Source: Leisingera sp. ANG59
Lineage (GTDB): Bacteria > Pseudomonadota > Alphaproteobacteria > Rhodobacterales > Rhodobacteraceae
Assembly (NCBI RefSeq): GCF_013317235.1
Contig: NZ_WLCM01000002.1
Coordinates: 34,084 to 98,083 of the forward strand
Direction of reading: 5' to 3'
Length of the DNA stretch: 64,000 bases
Shown here: in pieces, positions 8,161-18,657 of the stretch
How positions within the stretch are numbered: position 1 is the first letter of the stretch
How the letters are laid out: the number at the start of each line of letters is the position of its first letter
Notes under the pieces: generated by a model
What the model was told of the DNA's origin: nothing
Databases searched by the model: none
The model's input: the letters and a program-made list of their open reading frames with translations, nothing else
Position numbers and translations under genes: made by a program

Positions 8161-10948
8161 CCGCCGCTTCCCTTTCCACGGTTTCGCCTATCAGCGCTGC
8201 GCAGCGGCTGTAGCGGTCCTGCAGCTCCTGCTCCAGCGCCTCCAACCGGTCAAAACCGGTGGTGCGGCAGAGGAACTGCGCCCCGCCCTCACCCATAGTT
8301 TCGGCCTCGATGGCCTTGCCGGAGAGCAACCGGGCTGCGCATTGCACCGACCAGAATAAACGGTATCCATCGGTCAGGTATTCTGCATCCGCGTCATTCA
8401 GCCACCCGGCAGCGACAGCGTCGCGAAGGCCTGAGGCCACATCGCGGGCCGCGGAGGCAGAGGTGAGCGTTCCTGCCTGCGACAGCAGTTCGATGTCCAT
8501 CATCCGCCCCGGTCCGTTCTTGGCGTCCCAGACGCCCGCCGGCGCCTTGGCCGCAGCCAGCCGTTCGCGCATTTGGGCGACCTCGCGCAGCACCTTGCCC
8601 TGCTCGCGCCGCTCCGACAGGAAGCCCGCACGGAATTTCTCGATATCGTCGGTAAGGGTGCGGTCGCCTGCGATGGTGCGGGCCCGGGTGAGGGCCAGAT
8701 GCTCCCACACCCAGGCTTCGTTCTGCTGGTACTGGGTAAAGCTGGCAAAACTGACAGCGACCGGCCCCTGAGTGCCGGAGGGGCGCAGGCGCATGTCGAC
8801 CTCATACAGGCGGCCCTGTGCCATCGGTGCCGACAGCGCAGTGACAAAGGCCTGCGTCAGGCGCGCGAAATAGGGGCGCGTGGCCAGCGGGCGCTTGCCC
8901 TCGGACATCTCCTCGCCCTCGGGATCGTAGATCACGATCAGGTCGAGGTCGGACTGCGAGTTGATCTGCCCCGCCCCCATCGAGCCCATGGCCAGAACCG
9001 CCGCACCGCGGCCCGGCGGGGGGCCGTGCTTTTTCGAGAAATGCGCGACCACCTCCGGTGCGATGCCGGCAATCACCACCTCGGCCAGCTCGGCATACTG
9101 GGCGCCCGCCTGATAGCCATCGATCAGCCCGCGAAGATGATGCACGCCGATACGGAAATGCCATTCCTTGCACCAGCGGCGGGTGGCGTCGAGACGGGTT
9201 TCATAGTCCTCCTCCTGCTGCAGCCGCGCTTTCAGCTCTGCCCGCAGACTGTCCTCCCCCGGCCAGGGATCAAAGAAGGAGCCGCCTATCACCGCGTCAA
9301 AAACGGCGGAGTTGCGCGACAGGAAGCTGGCCAGCTCGCTTGAGGTGCCAGCAATGTCGATCAGGAGATCGATCAGCTGCGGGTTGGCGCCGAACAGGGA
9401 AAACAGCTGCACACCGGCGGGCAGCCCGGCCAGGAAGCCGTCGAGCGCCAGCAGCGTTTCGGCAGGTTTGGCGGTCTTGGCCACGCGGGCCAGCAGCTCC
9501 GGCTTCAATCCTTCGAAGATCCGCGCGCCGCGCGATGAGCGCAGCGCCGGATAGGTGGGCCAGCGGGCGATGATGGCGCCGTCCAGCTCCGCCGTCTCCT
9601 GTGCCAGAGGCGCTGGCCGCGGCGCCGCGCCGGGAGAGAAGAACCCCTCGGTCAGCTCATGCACCTCTTCCAGGCGGGTTTTGATTTCGGCCTGCAGCTC
9701 TTCCGGGTCCCGGTCCATCAGGCAGGCGATGCGGGCGATTCCGTCCTCCGACTTAGGCATCTTGTGGGTCTGGGCGTCATGCACCATCTGGATGCGGTGC
9801 TCGACTTCGCGGTGGGCGCGGTAATGGGCCGTCAGGGTTTCAGCCGCGTCCTGCGGCACCCAGCCCTTACCCGCCAGCGCCGCCAGCCCCTCCACCGTGC
9901 CGCGCAGGCGCAAGCCGTCGTCGCGGCCGCCAGCGATCAGCTGGCGGGTCTGGGTGAAGAACTCGATCTCGCGGATGCCGCCGCGGCCCAGTTTCATGTC
10001 GTGGCCCGGCACATTCAGGACGCCGCCGGTGCCCTTGTTCTCGCGGATGCGCAGGCGGATGTCGTGGGCGTCCTGGATCGCGGCAAAGTCCAGATGCCGC
10101 CGCCAGACGAAGGGGCGCAGTGTATTCAGGAACCGCTCCCCCGCCGCAATGTCGCCGGCGCAGGGGCGCGCCTTGATATAGGCGGCACGCTCCCAGGTGC
10201 GCCCCAGGCTTTCGTAGTAGCGCTCCGCCGCCTCCATCGCCAGGCAGACCGGCGTCACCGCCGGATCCGGGCGCAGCCGCAGGTCGGTGCGGAACACATA
10301 GCCGTCACCGGTGCGGTCGCTGAGCGCGGCGCACATGTTCTTGGTTGCGCGCACCATGCCCTGGCGCGCCTCAAAAAAATCATCCGGATCGAACCGGGTT
10401 TCGTCAAACAGGCAGATGAGGTCGATGTCGGAACTGTAGTTCAGCTCATGCGCACCCATCTTGCCCATCGCCAGGATGGTGAGGCCGCCTGCGGTCTCGA
10501 CGTCCTCCTCCGCAAGGCCGGGCAGTTTTTTGCGGCGGATCAGACTGGCGATTTCCGCCTTGATGGCCACATCTGCACACAGCGCCCCGAAATCGGTGAG
10601 CGCGCCGGTCACCTGCTCCAGGCTCCAGCCGCCCGAAAGGTCGCAGAGCGCGGTCAGAAGCGCCAGCCGCCGCTTGGCCTGGCGCAGACCGGGTTTCAGC
10701 TGCGCCGCCTCCATCGCGCGGCAGTCCGCAAAGACACGCTGCAGCGCGGCCGCCGGATCGTGCAGCGCGTCTTGCAGCCAGCCTGCCTCGCGGTCGGTCA
10801 GCTCCTTCAGATAAGGGCTGCAACCGCAAGCCCCTGCCACCAGTTCCGCCAGATCGCCGGACAGCTCCGGCACCAGCCTGCGCGCCTCAGCGCCGAGGTC
10901 CGGGTCATAGGGCCGGGGAATGCGGGAAATCGTCAGTCCAGTTGTCAT
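8141..10948 (-). CDS. glnE: Bifunctional glutamine synthetase adenylyltransferase/deadenylylase
   Basis: 935 aa, the usual length. GlnE attaches AMP to, and removes it from, glutamine synthetase in response to PII state and glutamine. Two nucleotidyltransferase cores are visible. One is an N-terminal deadenylylase-type motif (MGAHELNYSSDIDLICLFD, about residues 165-185). The other is a C-terminal adenylylase-type motif (MGSMGAGQINSQSDLDLIVIYD, about 650-671). Each has the G-S..D-x-D metal signature. The ATG at 10948 is the first reasonable start. A small ORF overlaps its 3' end. Confidence 0.96.
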   Translation of the reverse strand: MTTGLTISRIPRPYDPDLGAEARRLVPELSGDLAELVAGACGCSPYLKELTDREAGWLQDALHDPAAALQRVFADCRAMEAAQLKPGLRQAKRRLALLTALCDLSGGWSLEQVTGALTDFGALCADVAIKAEIASLIRRKKLPGLAEEDVETAGGLTILAMGKMGAHELNYSSDIDLICLFDETRFDPDDFFEARQGMVRATKNMCAALSDRTGDGYVFRTDLRLRPDPAVTPVCLAMEAAERYYESLGRTWERAAYIKARPCAGDIAAGERFLNTLRPFVWRRHLDFAAIQDAHDIRLRIRENKGTGGVLNVPGHDMKLGRGGIREIEFFTQTRQLIAGGRDDGLRLRGTVEGLAALAGKGWVPQDAAETLTAHYRAHREVEHRIQMVHDAQTHKMPKSEDGIARIACLMDRDPEELQAEIKTRLEEVHELTEGFFSPGAAPRPAPLAQETAELDGAIIARWPTYPALRSSRGARIFEGLKPELLARVAKTAKPAETLLALDGFLAGLPAGVQLFSLFGANPQLIDLLIDIAGTSSELASFLSRNSAVFDAVIGGSFFDPWPGEDSLRAELKARLQQEEDYETRLDATRRWCKEWHFRIGVHHLRGLIDGYQAGAQYAELAEVVIAGIAPEVVAHFSKKHGPPPGRGAAVLAMGSMGAGQINSQSDLDLIVIYDPEGEEMSEGKRPLATRPYFARLTQAFVTALSAPMAQGRLYEVDMRLRPSGTQGPVAVSFASFTQYQQNEAWVWEHLALTRARTIAGDRTLTDDIEKFRAGFLSERREQGKVLREVAQMRERLAAAKAPAGVWDAKNGPGRMMDIELLSQAGTLTSASAARDVASGLRDAVAAGWLNDADAEYLTDGYRLFWSVQCAARLLSGKAIEAETMGEGGAQFLCRTTGFDRLEALEQELQDRYSRCAALIGETVEREAADEDRQH

Positions 10949-11315
10949 GGGCAGAGACTGAGCCGCGGGCCGGGGCGCGTCAATGGGGGAAGTGCCGCAC
11001 GGCCGCTTAGGCTTCCCCCGGAGTCAAGAACACCCGAATGGATCAAGATCGGATTTTAAGGCAATGTTATCATTACGGTTATGCTCCCGTTGCGGAGCCG
11101 TTTCGAAATTAAAGAGTATTTTGTTGTCGGGGGACGCTTGGATCCGTCCGGTATTTCTGAAAGCTCCTGGCGGCGGCACCGCCCGTGAAATCCCCGCATC
11201 CGGCCATGCAACCGGAGCATAACCGCGTCTCCCTCCCTGCTGATCCCGCTCCCCGGGCACCCGAAAGCTGTTTTTCCGCCGGTTTCCGTCCCCTTCACCC
11301 ACAGCCACCGTAAAA

Positions 11316-11393
11316 ATGTGAAAAAGATTTACATGAGGGCTTGAAAGCCCCCAGGCGGCTTCCGATATGCATTCATGTGAAAGAGATTTACAT
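11316..11393. promoter_or_regulatory. Duplicated 19-bp near-palindrome upstream of DUF2852 gene
   Basis: ATGTGAAAAAGATTTACAT (11316-11334) and ATGTGAAAGAGATTTACAT (11375-11393) differ at one base and are spaced 59 bp start to start. Each has inverted ends (ATGT...ACAT, extended TGAAA/TTTACA). The second copy ends 24 bp before the ATG of the DUF2852 gene. They stand out as AT-rich in a GC-rich region and look like paired operator sites for an unknown regulator. The remainder of the 10949-11417 gap contains no gene that I can support. Confidence 0.5.
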
Positions 11394-11417
11394 TCACCCG
11401 CAACCTGGAGGACCCCG

Positions 11418-11873
11418 ATGACGAGTTTCACCCCGACCGCCCCTGCCGCCCCGGTGCAGGGCTGGTTTTCCCGCAGCGAAGCCTGGCTGGACAGCAAGGG
11501 CAAAGGCGCCTGGATCGCCGTCATGGTCCTGGCTTTCGTGTTTTTCTGGCCGGTTGGCCTCGCCCTTCTCTTCTACATGATCTGGAGCAAACGAATGTTC
11601 AGCAAATCCTCCTGCCGCTACCGCAAGTCCTGGGCCCGGCACGGGTATTCGGCGATGAAACCCTCGGGCAACAGCGCCTTTGACTCCTATAAGGCCGACA
11701 CCCTGCGTCGGCTGGAACAGGAACAGCACGATTTTGAGGCCTTCCTGCAGCGCCTGCGCGAAGCCAAGGACAAGGCAGAGTTCGACGAGTTCATGGACGA
11801 ACGCGCCCGCACCGCCTCGGGCGAAGACCTGGAGGACGAGGACGAAGACCAGGGCGAAACCAAGCGCCACTAA
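11418..11873 (+). CDS. DUF2852 domain membrane protein
   Basis: 151 aa. One transmembrane segment lies at about 32-54 (WIAVMVLAFVFFWPVGLALLFYMIWSKRMF). It is followed by a cytoplasmic helical region with SAFDSYKADTLRRLEQEQHDFEAFLQRLREAKDKAEFDEFM and a very acidic tail (EDLEDEDEDQGE). This layout matches DUF2852, a common alphaproteobacterial family of unknown role. The ATG at 11418 has GGAGG at 11407-11411; an earlier in-frame start has no such site. Two 19-bp operator-like repeats lie just upstream and a GC hairpin with a short T-run follows. Confidence 0.85.
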   Translation: MTSFTPTAPAAPVQGWFSRSEAWLDSKGKGAWIAVMVLAFVFFWPVGLALLFYMIWSKRMFSKSSCRYRKSWARHGYSAMKPSGNSAFDSYKADTLRRLEQEQHDFEAFLQRLREAKDKAEFDEFMDERARTASGEDLEDEDEDQGETKRH

Positions 11874-11892
11874 CCTTAGCCCCCTCCGGCTG

Positions 11893-11920
11893 CCCCGCCC
11901 ATCCGTCCGGGCGGGGTTTC
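11893..11920 (+). terminator. Terminator-like hairpin after DUF2852 gene
   Basis: CCCCGCCC (11893-11900) and GGGCGGGG (11909-11916) form a perfect 8-bp GC stem with an 8-nt loop, followed by TTT. The T-run is short, so termination may be partial before the RDD gene at 11949. Confidence 0.55.
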
Positions 11921-11948
11921 CCTATGCCAATCAGCAAAGGACCCTTAA

Positions 11949-12380
11949 ATGACCGCCCTGCCCGATCCCGACTACCAGGCAGAATTCTATGCGTCTGTGC
12001 CGGCCAAGCGCCTGATCGCCTGGATCATCGACAGCATCCTGATTTTTGGCCTCAGCGCCGGTGCCGTGGTGCTGACGGCCTTTACCGGCCTCTTCATTTG
12101 GCCACTCCTGTATCTGGCCGTCGGCTTTGCCTACCGCACCGTGACCATCGCCAATGGCTCCGCCACCTGGGGCATGCGCTTTGCAGGTATCGAGTTGCGC
12201 GACGGCGAAGGCCGCCGGATGGACAGCGGCCTGGCCGCGCTGCACACGGCAGGCTACACGCTGTCGCTGGCGCTGCCGGTGCTGCAGGTGATCTCGGTCA
12301 TCCTAATGCTGACCTCCGCCCGCGGCCAGGGCCTGACGGACCATTTCCTGGGCACGGTGATGCTGAACCGGCGGGTTTGA
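11949..12380 (+). CDS. RDD family membrane protein
   Basis: 143 aa. The N-terminal AKRLIAWIIDSILIFGL contains the Arg-Asp pattern that defines RDD proteins. Hydrophobic helices follow at about 20-60 (two segments) and 97-117. The polar stretch GSATWGMRFAGIELRDGEGRRMD fits the family's conserved WGMR.. motif between helices. RDD proteins are small integral membrane proteins, some implicated in ion transport or stress, but the role here is unknown. The start is the ATG at 11949 after CAAAGGACC. It lies between the DUF2852 gene and bpt on the same strand. Confidence 0.87.
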   Translation: MTALPDPDYQAEFYASVPAKRLIAWIIDSILIFGLSAGAVVLTAFTGLFIWPLLYLAVGFAYRTVTIANGSATWGMRFAGIELRDGEGRRMDSGLAALHTAGYTLSLALPVLQVISVILMLTSARGQGLTDHFLGTVMLNRRV

Positions 12381-12510
12381 AGGAAAGCGGCAAGACAGCG
12401 TTAAACCATTTTCCACAAGACCGCTTGGCGCACCGGAACCGCATTGCTATCATCCTTGGGACCGCAGGCGATCTGTTCCGCCTGTTTTGCGAAACTGCTG
12501 ACGGGGTCCG

Positions 12511-13335
12511 ATGCGCCATACACTTCCCATTGCGCCGCAGTTCTATGTGACGGCACCGCAGCCCTGCCCCTATCTGGAGGGCCGGATGGAGCGGAAGCTG
12601 TTCACCGCGCTGCAGGGCGACGGGGTGGATCAGTTGAACAACAGCCTCAGCCAGCAGGGCTTCCGCCGCTCGCAGAATGTGCTGTACCGCCCGTCCTGCT
12701 CGGAATGCTCCGCCTGCCTGTCGGCGCGGATCGACGTGGCGGCCTTCCGCCCCAGCCGCAGCCAGAAACGCACCCTGAAGCGCAACGCGCATCTGGAGCG
12801 GCGGGCCACCTCGCCCTGGGCGACAGAGGACCAGTTCGCCCTGTTCCGCAGCTATCTGGACAGCCGCCACGCCGATGGCGGCATGGCCGATATGGACGTG
12901 TTCGAATACGCCGCGATGATCGAGGAAACCCCGGTGCGCAGCCGGGTGGTGGAATATGCGGTGCCGGGCAGCAGCGAGCTGACCGCGGTGTCGCTGACCG
13001 ATGTTCTGGAGGACGGCCTGAGCATGGTCTATTCCTTTTATGCCCCGGACCGGCCGCAGGACTCGCTCGGCACCTTCATGATCCTCGACCACATCAAGAT
13101 CGCGCAAGAGGCAGGGCTGCCTTATGTCTACCTCGGCTACTGGGTGCCCGGCAGCCAGAAGATGGGCTACAAGGCCAAGTTTTCCGGCCTGGAGATCTAT
13201 CACCAGAGCGAATGGAAGAAGATGACCGACCCGTCGCAGTTCGAGACCGCCAGCCACCCGCTGTCGACCGACCCGATTGCCGAGCAGGTCGCCAATATCC
13301 AATTGCCCGAACAGCCGATTCACAAGAAACGCTGA
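12511..13335 (+). CDS. bpt: Bacterial aminoacyl-tRNA-protein transferase (Bpt/Ate-like)
   Basis: 274 aa. It transfers leucine (or a related residue) from tRNA to N-terminal Asp/Glu of proteins, creating N-end-rule degradation signals for ClpS/ClpAP. The N-terminal cysteine cluster CSECSAC (about 66-72) and the C-terminal GNAT-like core match the arginyltransferase/Bpt family. Core landmarks are [14 protein letters not shown] and [17 protein letters not shown] (about 210-226). Length is typical. The TGA overlaps the ATG of the VOC gene (TGATG), so the two are coupled. Confidence 0.93.
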   Translation: MRHTLPIAPQFYVTAPQPCPYLEGRMERKLFTALQGDGVDQLNNSLSQQGFRRSQNVLYRPSCSECSACLSARIDVAAFRPSRSQKRTLKRNAHLERRATSPWATEDQFALFRSYLDSRHADGGMADMDVFEYAAMIEETPVRSRVVEYAVPGSSELTAVSLTDVLEDGLSMVYSFYAPDRPQDSLGTFMILDHIKIAQEAGLPYVYLGYWVPGSQKMGYKAKFSGLEIYHQSEWKKMTDPSQFETASHPLSTDPIAEQVANIQLPEQPIHKKR

Positions 13336-13718
13336 TGCAATACATCCATGCCGTCTCGCTGGTGGTGCCGGACTACGACGCCGCCATCGCCTTTTACTGC
13401 ACCCGACTGGGCTGGCAGCTGGCGGAGGACATCGACCAGGGCCGAAAACGCTGGGTGCGGATCCTGCCGCCCGGGGCGGAACAGGGCAGCCTGATCCTGG
13501 CCCGCGCTGAAGGGGCTGAGCAGAAGGCCGCTATCGGCAACCAGTTCGGCGGCCGCGTCGGGCTGTTTCTGGCGACAGACGATTTTGCCCGCGATCACGC
13601 GACGATGCTGGCCAAGGGCGTCACCTTCGAGGAAGAGCCGCGGCATGAGCCCTATGGCACCGTCGCCGTCTGGCGCGATCCCTTCGGCAACCGCTGGGAC
13701 CTGATCCAGTTCACCTGA
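13335..13718 (+). CDS. VOC (glyoxalase/bleomycin-resistance fold) protein
   Basis: 127 aa single VOC module made of two beta-alpha-beta-beta-beta repeats. It starts [22 protein letters not shown] and ends EPYGTVAVWRDPFGNRWDLIQFT, the usual family ending where a metal-ligand Glu or Gln would sit. VOC proteins include glyoxalases, dioxygenases and resistance proteins, so the substrate cannot be assigned. Its ATG shares a base with the bpt stop, indicating co-translation. A repeat element and a bidirectional hairpin follow. Confidence 0.85.
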   Translation: MQYIHAVSLVVPDYDAAIAFYCTRLGWQLAEDIDQGRKRWVRILPPGAEQGSLILARAEGAEQKAAIGNQFGGRVGLFLATDDFARDHATMLAKGVTFEEEPRHEPYGTVAVWRDPFGNRWDLIQFT

Positions 13719-13732
13719 GGCCCGCGCCGCCG

Positions 13733-13798
13733 CTCTTCATCTTTCCGCAAATACTCCGGGGTGAATGCGCGCCGCGCGCAGAGGGGCAGCGCCCCTCG
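13733..13798 (+). repeat. Intergenic repeat copy, CATCTTT..ACTCCGGGG family
   Basis: The sequence runs CTCTTCATCTTTCCG, AAATACTCCGGGGTGAA, a GC spacer, then AGGGGCAGCGCCCCT (13782-13796), which is itself a hairpin. It matches the 63695-63759 copy in order and in the last 15 bases exactly, and shorter relatives at 6002 and 38398. It lies between convergent genes. Confidence 0.7.
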
Positions 13799-13814
13799 AC
13801 CGTCAAGGATATGC

Positions 13815-13840
13815 AAAGGGGCCCGCATGGGGCCCCTTTT
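13815..13840. terminator. Intrinsic terminator between VOC gene and TRAP operon
   Basis: AAAGGGGCCC (13815-13824) pairs with GGGCCCCTTT (13830-13839) around a 5-nt loop, followed on the plus strand by a T-rich stretch. It ends the bpt-VOC transcript and may also stop leftward transcripts from the TRAP operon. Confidence 0.8.
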
Positions 13841-13864
13841 TCCGTTTCTTACCTGCTCTCCGGA

Positions 13865-16219
13865 TCAGTTCGGGATCAGCGCCGGCACGATGGTGACGAT
13901 CGACGGGAACGCCCAGAGGATGCCGATGCCCACCACCTGGATCAGCACGAAGGGCACGATCCCGCGGTAGATATGAGCCGTTGTCACCTCCTTCGGCGCC
14001 ACCCCGCGCAGATAGAACAGCGCAAAGCCGAATGGCGGTGTCAGGAACGAGGTCTGCAGGTTCACCGCTACCATGATGGTCACCCATTTCGGATCGAACG
14101 ACCCGCCATAGATCACCGGGCCCACGATTGGGATCACGATGTAGATGATCTCCAGAAAGTCCAGCACGAAGCCCAGGAAGAACAGCACCAGCATCACGAT
14201 CAGGAAGACCGTCATCTCGTTGTCGAAGCTCTTCAGGAACTGCTGGATGTAGTGCTCGCCGCCGAAGGAGATCACCACCAGATTGAGCAGCTGCGAGCCG
14301 ATCAGGATGGTGAAGACCATCGAAGTCACCTTGGCGGTTTCCCGCACCACCGGAGTCAGCACGCCGGAGCGGAACAGCACCCAGCAGCCATAAAGCAGCC
14401 CGAACAGCGCATAGAGGTACATCGCATAGGCGGCGATGAAGGCGATCCAGCTCTCGACAGAGACGCCGCCCTGGTTCACCCGCAGGTCGAAGTTCATGCC
14501 GATCAGGATGCAGATCATCACCGCGAAGGTGGACCAGATGATGATCCTGCCCGACTTGCCCTTGTCCTGCAGCTTGCGGTAGGCCGCCAGCATGATGGCG
14601 CCGCCTGCCCCCAGCGCCGCGGCGGGCGTCGGGTTGGTGATGCCGCCCAGGATCGAGCCGAGCACCGCAACGATCAGCACCAGCGGCGGGAACACCACCC
14701 GGATCAGATCGTTTTTGGCGCAGCGGGCCGCAGCCTCGCGGCAGCCCCAGAGCGCCAGCAGTAGCGGCAGAGCAATCCACAGCACCGTGGCTCCGGCAGA
14801 AGTGGTTGGCGCAATCGCCACCAGATCCACCAGTGCAATCAGCAGGATGCCGATGGAACCCAGGATCAGCGGCTTGGCATCGCGCGAAGGCGCCACCCCG
14901 CGGCCGAAGGCCAGCACCAGGCCCAGGAGAACCATGATCACGGTGATGCCGGTGCCGATGGGCGCAGCAGAGGCGATCTTGGCTTCGCGGGCGGCGGCGA
15001 TTTCCTCGCCGCTCAGCCGCTTGGCCAGGGCCACGCCGCCAGCCTCATTGATGGCCTTCTGCTCTTCCACCGCGGCGTCCCAGGCTTCCTGCCCGTGCAG
15101 TTCGATCATCGAGGCCTTGCACTCGGGGCCGACTTTGGTGCGCAAGGATGCGGTCTCACCGGCGTCCGAGAAGGTGGAGACGGTGATGTTCTGGCTGCCG
15201 ATCACGTTGAAGCTCGACAGCAGGATCGCGCCGCCGATCAGCGCTGCCGGCACACCCAGGAACCAGATCAGCCCTTCATTGCGGGTGATCACCTCGCCGG
15301 TACCGCCTTCCAGCGACACGGCCGGCGCCTTGTGCGGGTTCAGCAGTGCATAGCCGAAGGCATAGGTGGCATAGAGGATCGCGAGCAGGATACCCGGCAG
15401 CAGCGCCGCCTGGAACAGGGTGCCGACCGATACCACCGCCGGCTCACCCAGGTAGGTGAGCGCGTCGGAGCAGCCTGCCTCCATCGCGCGGGTTTCCTGC
15501 GCGGTGGAGTAAAGATCGCCCGCCAGAGTGCCCAGAAGAACGATCACAATGGAGGGCGGGATGATCTGACCCAGGGTGCCCGAGGCCGCGATCACGCCGG
15601 TTGCCAGCTCCGGCGAGTAGTTGTTGCGCAGCATGGTCGGCAAGGCCAAGAGGCCCATGGTCACCACGGTGGCGCCGACGATGCCGGTGGAGGCCGCCAG
15701 GAAGGCGCCCACGACAACAATCGACACCGCCAGGCCGCCGGGCAGCGGCCCGAAGACGCGCGCCATGGTGGTCAACAGGTCATTGGCGATCTTGGAGCGT
15801 TCCAGGGTGATGCCCATCAGCACGAACATCAGCACCGCCAGCAGGGTCTCAATCGACGCGCCCGCCAGCACCCGCTCGTTCATCCGGTTGACGATGAAGG
15901 AAACGTTGCGGTCCAGCGCCACTTCCCAGCCCTGGGTGAACACGGGTTCGGCCAGCCTGGGCAAATCCGGGTAGCGGAAGACGGATATCTTGTCGGGCCT
16001 GATGCCCGATCCCACCAGATCCCGGTAGGCCTGCGACGAGGTGTCGATGGCCTGGTGGATCAGGATGCCGGCGCTGTCCAGCGCGGCGATGATCCCGAAG
16101 GAAATGATCCCGGCGCCGCCGATGGCAAAGGCCACCGGGAAGCCGGACAGAATGCCCCCGAAGAGGCAGAGAAATACGATGAGCAGGCCGATTTCGACGC
16201 CATCAAGTCCAAATAGCAT
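13865..16219 (-). CDS. TRAP transporter large permease (DctM family), long form
   Basis: 784 aa, against about 430 for a standard DctM. DctM-type segments are at both ends: FGGILSGFPVAFAIGG near the start, AASTGIVGATVVTMGLLALPTML and GTLGQIIPPSIVIVLLG in the first half, and DFLEIIYIVIPIVGPVIYG with SFLTPPFGFALFYLRG near the end. Between them lies a soluble insert (about 340-420) and additional hydrophobic helices (about 420-520). A second polar insert is at about 55-110. The large permease carries the sodium-coupled substrate path across the inner membrane. It is last in a leftward operon with the small permease (15-bp gap) and the binding protein. Confidence 0.92.
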   Translation of the reverse strand: MLFGLDGVEIGLLIVFLCLFGGILSGFPVAFAIGGAGIISFGIIAALDSAGILIHQAIDTSSQAYRDLVGSGIRPDKISVFRYPDLPRLAEPVFTQGWEVALDRNVSFIVNRMNERVLAGASIETLLAVLMFVLMGITLERSKIANDLLTTMARVFGPLPGGLAVSIVVVGAFLAASTGIVGATVVTMGLLALPTMLRNNYSPELATGVIAASGTLGQIIPPSIVIVLLGTLAGDLYSTAQETRAMEAGCSDALTYLGEPAVVSVGTLFQAALLPGILLAILYATYAFGYALLNPHKAPAVSLEGGTGEVITRNEGLIWFLGVPAALIGGAILLSSFNVIGSQNITVSTFSDAGETASLRTKVGPECKASMIELHGQEAWDAAVEEQKAINEAGGVALAKRLSGEEIAAAREAKIASAAPIGTGITVIMVLLGLVLAFGRGVAPSRDAKPLILGSIGILLIALVDLVAIAPTTSAGATVLWIALPLLLALWGCREAAARCAKNDLIRVVFPPLVLIVAVLGSILGGITNPTPAAALGAGGAIMLAAYRKLQDKGKSGRIIIWSTFAVMICILIGMNFDLRVNQGGVSVESWIAFIAAYAMYLYALFGLLYGCWVLFRSGVLTPVVRETAKVTSMVFTILIGSQLLNLVVISFGGEHYIQQFLKSFDNEMTVFLIVMLVLFFLGFVLDFLEIIYIVIPIVGPVIYGGSFDPKWVTIMVAVNLQTSFLTPPFGFALFYLRGVAPKEVTTAHIYRGIVPFVLIQVVGIGILWAFPSIVTIVPALIPN

Positions 16220-16234
16220 GTTTCCAGCGTCCCC

Positions 16235-17161
16235 TTAGTGCGTGCCTTCGTAGGCTTCTTCACCCTCTCCAAGGCTGTCCTTGTCGAGGTATTTGTTTTC
16301 GCTGCCCTGCCCTTCGACAAACTCCAGGAAGGAGCGGTAGAAGAAGGCAATGGCATGCAGGAAGACGAGGCCTGCAAAGGCGATCAGCAGGATCTTGAAC
16401 AGGAAGTAGGCATTGAACCCGTTGGGGCTGAAGCCAATGGTTTCCACGTTCCAGCGCAAGGCCCGCGATTTCATCACCAGCCGGTCAAGCGTGTCCGAGG
16501 CCGAGGGTTTCGGCACGATCAGGTGGCGCCACAGGAAGAACCACCCGTACATCCAGGTCAGCACCGCGGCAGGCATCATGAACAGCAGCGAGCCGAGCAT
16601 GTCGACCACCCGCTTGGCGCGGAAGCTGATGCCGGAATAGATCAGGTCCACCCGCACATGGCCGCCCTGCACGAAGGTGTAGGTGACGCACAGGCAGACC
16701 ACCAGGGCATTGTAGAACTTCAGTTCTTCGGCAAACCAGCTGATGTCCTGGCTGAACGGAATGCCAAAGCCGAAGCTGATGTCAGGCCGGGCGAACACCC
16801 GCTGCATGAAAACGATGATGATCTGCTGCAGCACCATAAGGAGGCCCGCCCACGCAAAGAAGCGGCCGGTGATGTTGGCCAGCCCCTCCAGCCCGCGGAC
16901 CATGCCCCACATGAACCCGCGGAAGTAGATGCCGATGGCGGTCAGCACCAGGAAAGCGGTGAAGACGACAAAAAAGAACTCGACCGATCCGCCGTAGTAG
17001 ACGAAGCGCATGATCGAGGCCTTGTCGGACCAGTCGAGCCAGAGCTGCGGGTGGGTGACGGCATAGCCGAAGTTATAGAAGGCGCCGGCGATGTTCTGGA
17101 CCAGCCAGAGCAATCCGCCCGCTATGGCGCCGAAGAAGGTGAGGCCACTCTCTTCCTGCAT
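16235..17161 (-). CDS. TRAP transporter small permease (DctQ family)
   Basis: 308 aa, longer than the usual 160-200. It has about five or six hydrophobic segments. The DctQ-like core is in the second half (GHVRVDLIYSGISFRAKRVVDMLGSLLFMMPAAVLTWMYGWFF, about 160-205), where the (H/R)VD motif is a DctQ signature. The extended N-terminal part (about 1-120) adds helices and matches the enlarged large permease next door. It forms the membrane complex with the large permease. The gene lies 131 bp downstream of the binding-protein gene. Confidence 0.85.
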   Translation of the reverse strand: MQEESGLTFFGAIAGGLLWLVQNIAGAFYNFGYAVTHPQLWLDWSDKASIMRFVYYGGSVEFFFVVFTAFLVLTAIGIYFRGFMWGMVRGLEGLANITGRFFAWAGLLMVLQQIIIVFMQRVFARPDISFGFGIPFSQDISWFAEELKFYNALVVCLCVTYTFVQGGHVRVDLIYSGISFRAKRVVDMLGSLLFMMPAAVLTWMYGWFFLWRHLIVPKPSASDTLDRLVMKSRALRWNVETIGFSPNGFNAYFLFKILLIAFAGLVFLHAIAFFYRSFLEFVEGQGSENKYLDKDSLGEGEEAYEGTH

Positions 17162-17292
17162 GTTTCCCCCGGGGGTCTTTGCTGCGGCGGGTCCGGAACG
17201 CGGCCCGGTGGCCGTCCGTTGCCCGCGTCATGCAACTGGAAAAGGATCCCCCGCCCGCTGGCGGAGGACCCGGTTGATGCCGGTCAGGCGGA

Positions 17293-18375
<1,083 letters not shown>

Positions 18376-18480
18376 TAATTATTCCTCCCATTATTAATTC
18401 GGATTGCCCCAGGTCCCCCCAAGGCGGATCGGTTCGAGTGCGGTCAGCCTAGCGGCAGCGCAATTTATGTGAATACCTAC

Positions 18481-18489
18481 TACTGCGTA
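18481..18489. promoter_or_regulatory. Candidate LuxR-type regulator site TACTGCGTA
   Basis: TACTGCGTA is a perfect 9-bp palindrome (TAC-N3-GTA) in the 282-bp divergent gap between the TRAP operon and the kinase gene. NarL/LuxR-type regulators often bind such short dyads, and the adjacent response regulator is of that class. A 9-mer palindrome can arise by chance, so this is tentative. Confidence 0.25.
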
Positions 18490-18657
18490 GAACGGAACGT
18501 TTTTGCCGGGTTTGACGGGAAATGTTGCGCATTTCAGACGGGTGACGGAATCAGGAAACACCCGCCACAGGTGCAATCCATTCCTGCCCCTTTGATTCCG
18601 CTGGGCGGCTGGGCAATGATTCGGTACACGATTCTGACCAATTTCGACGGAGTGCCG

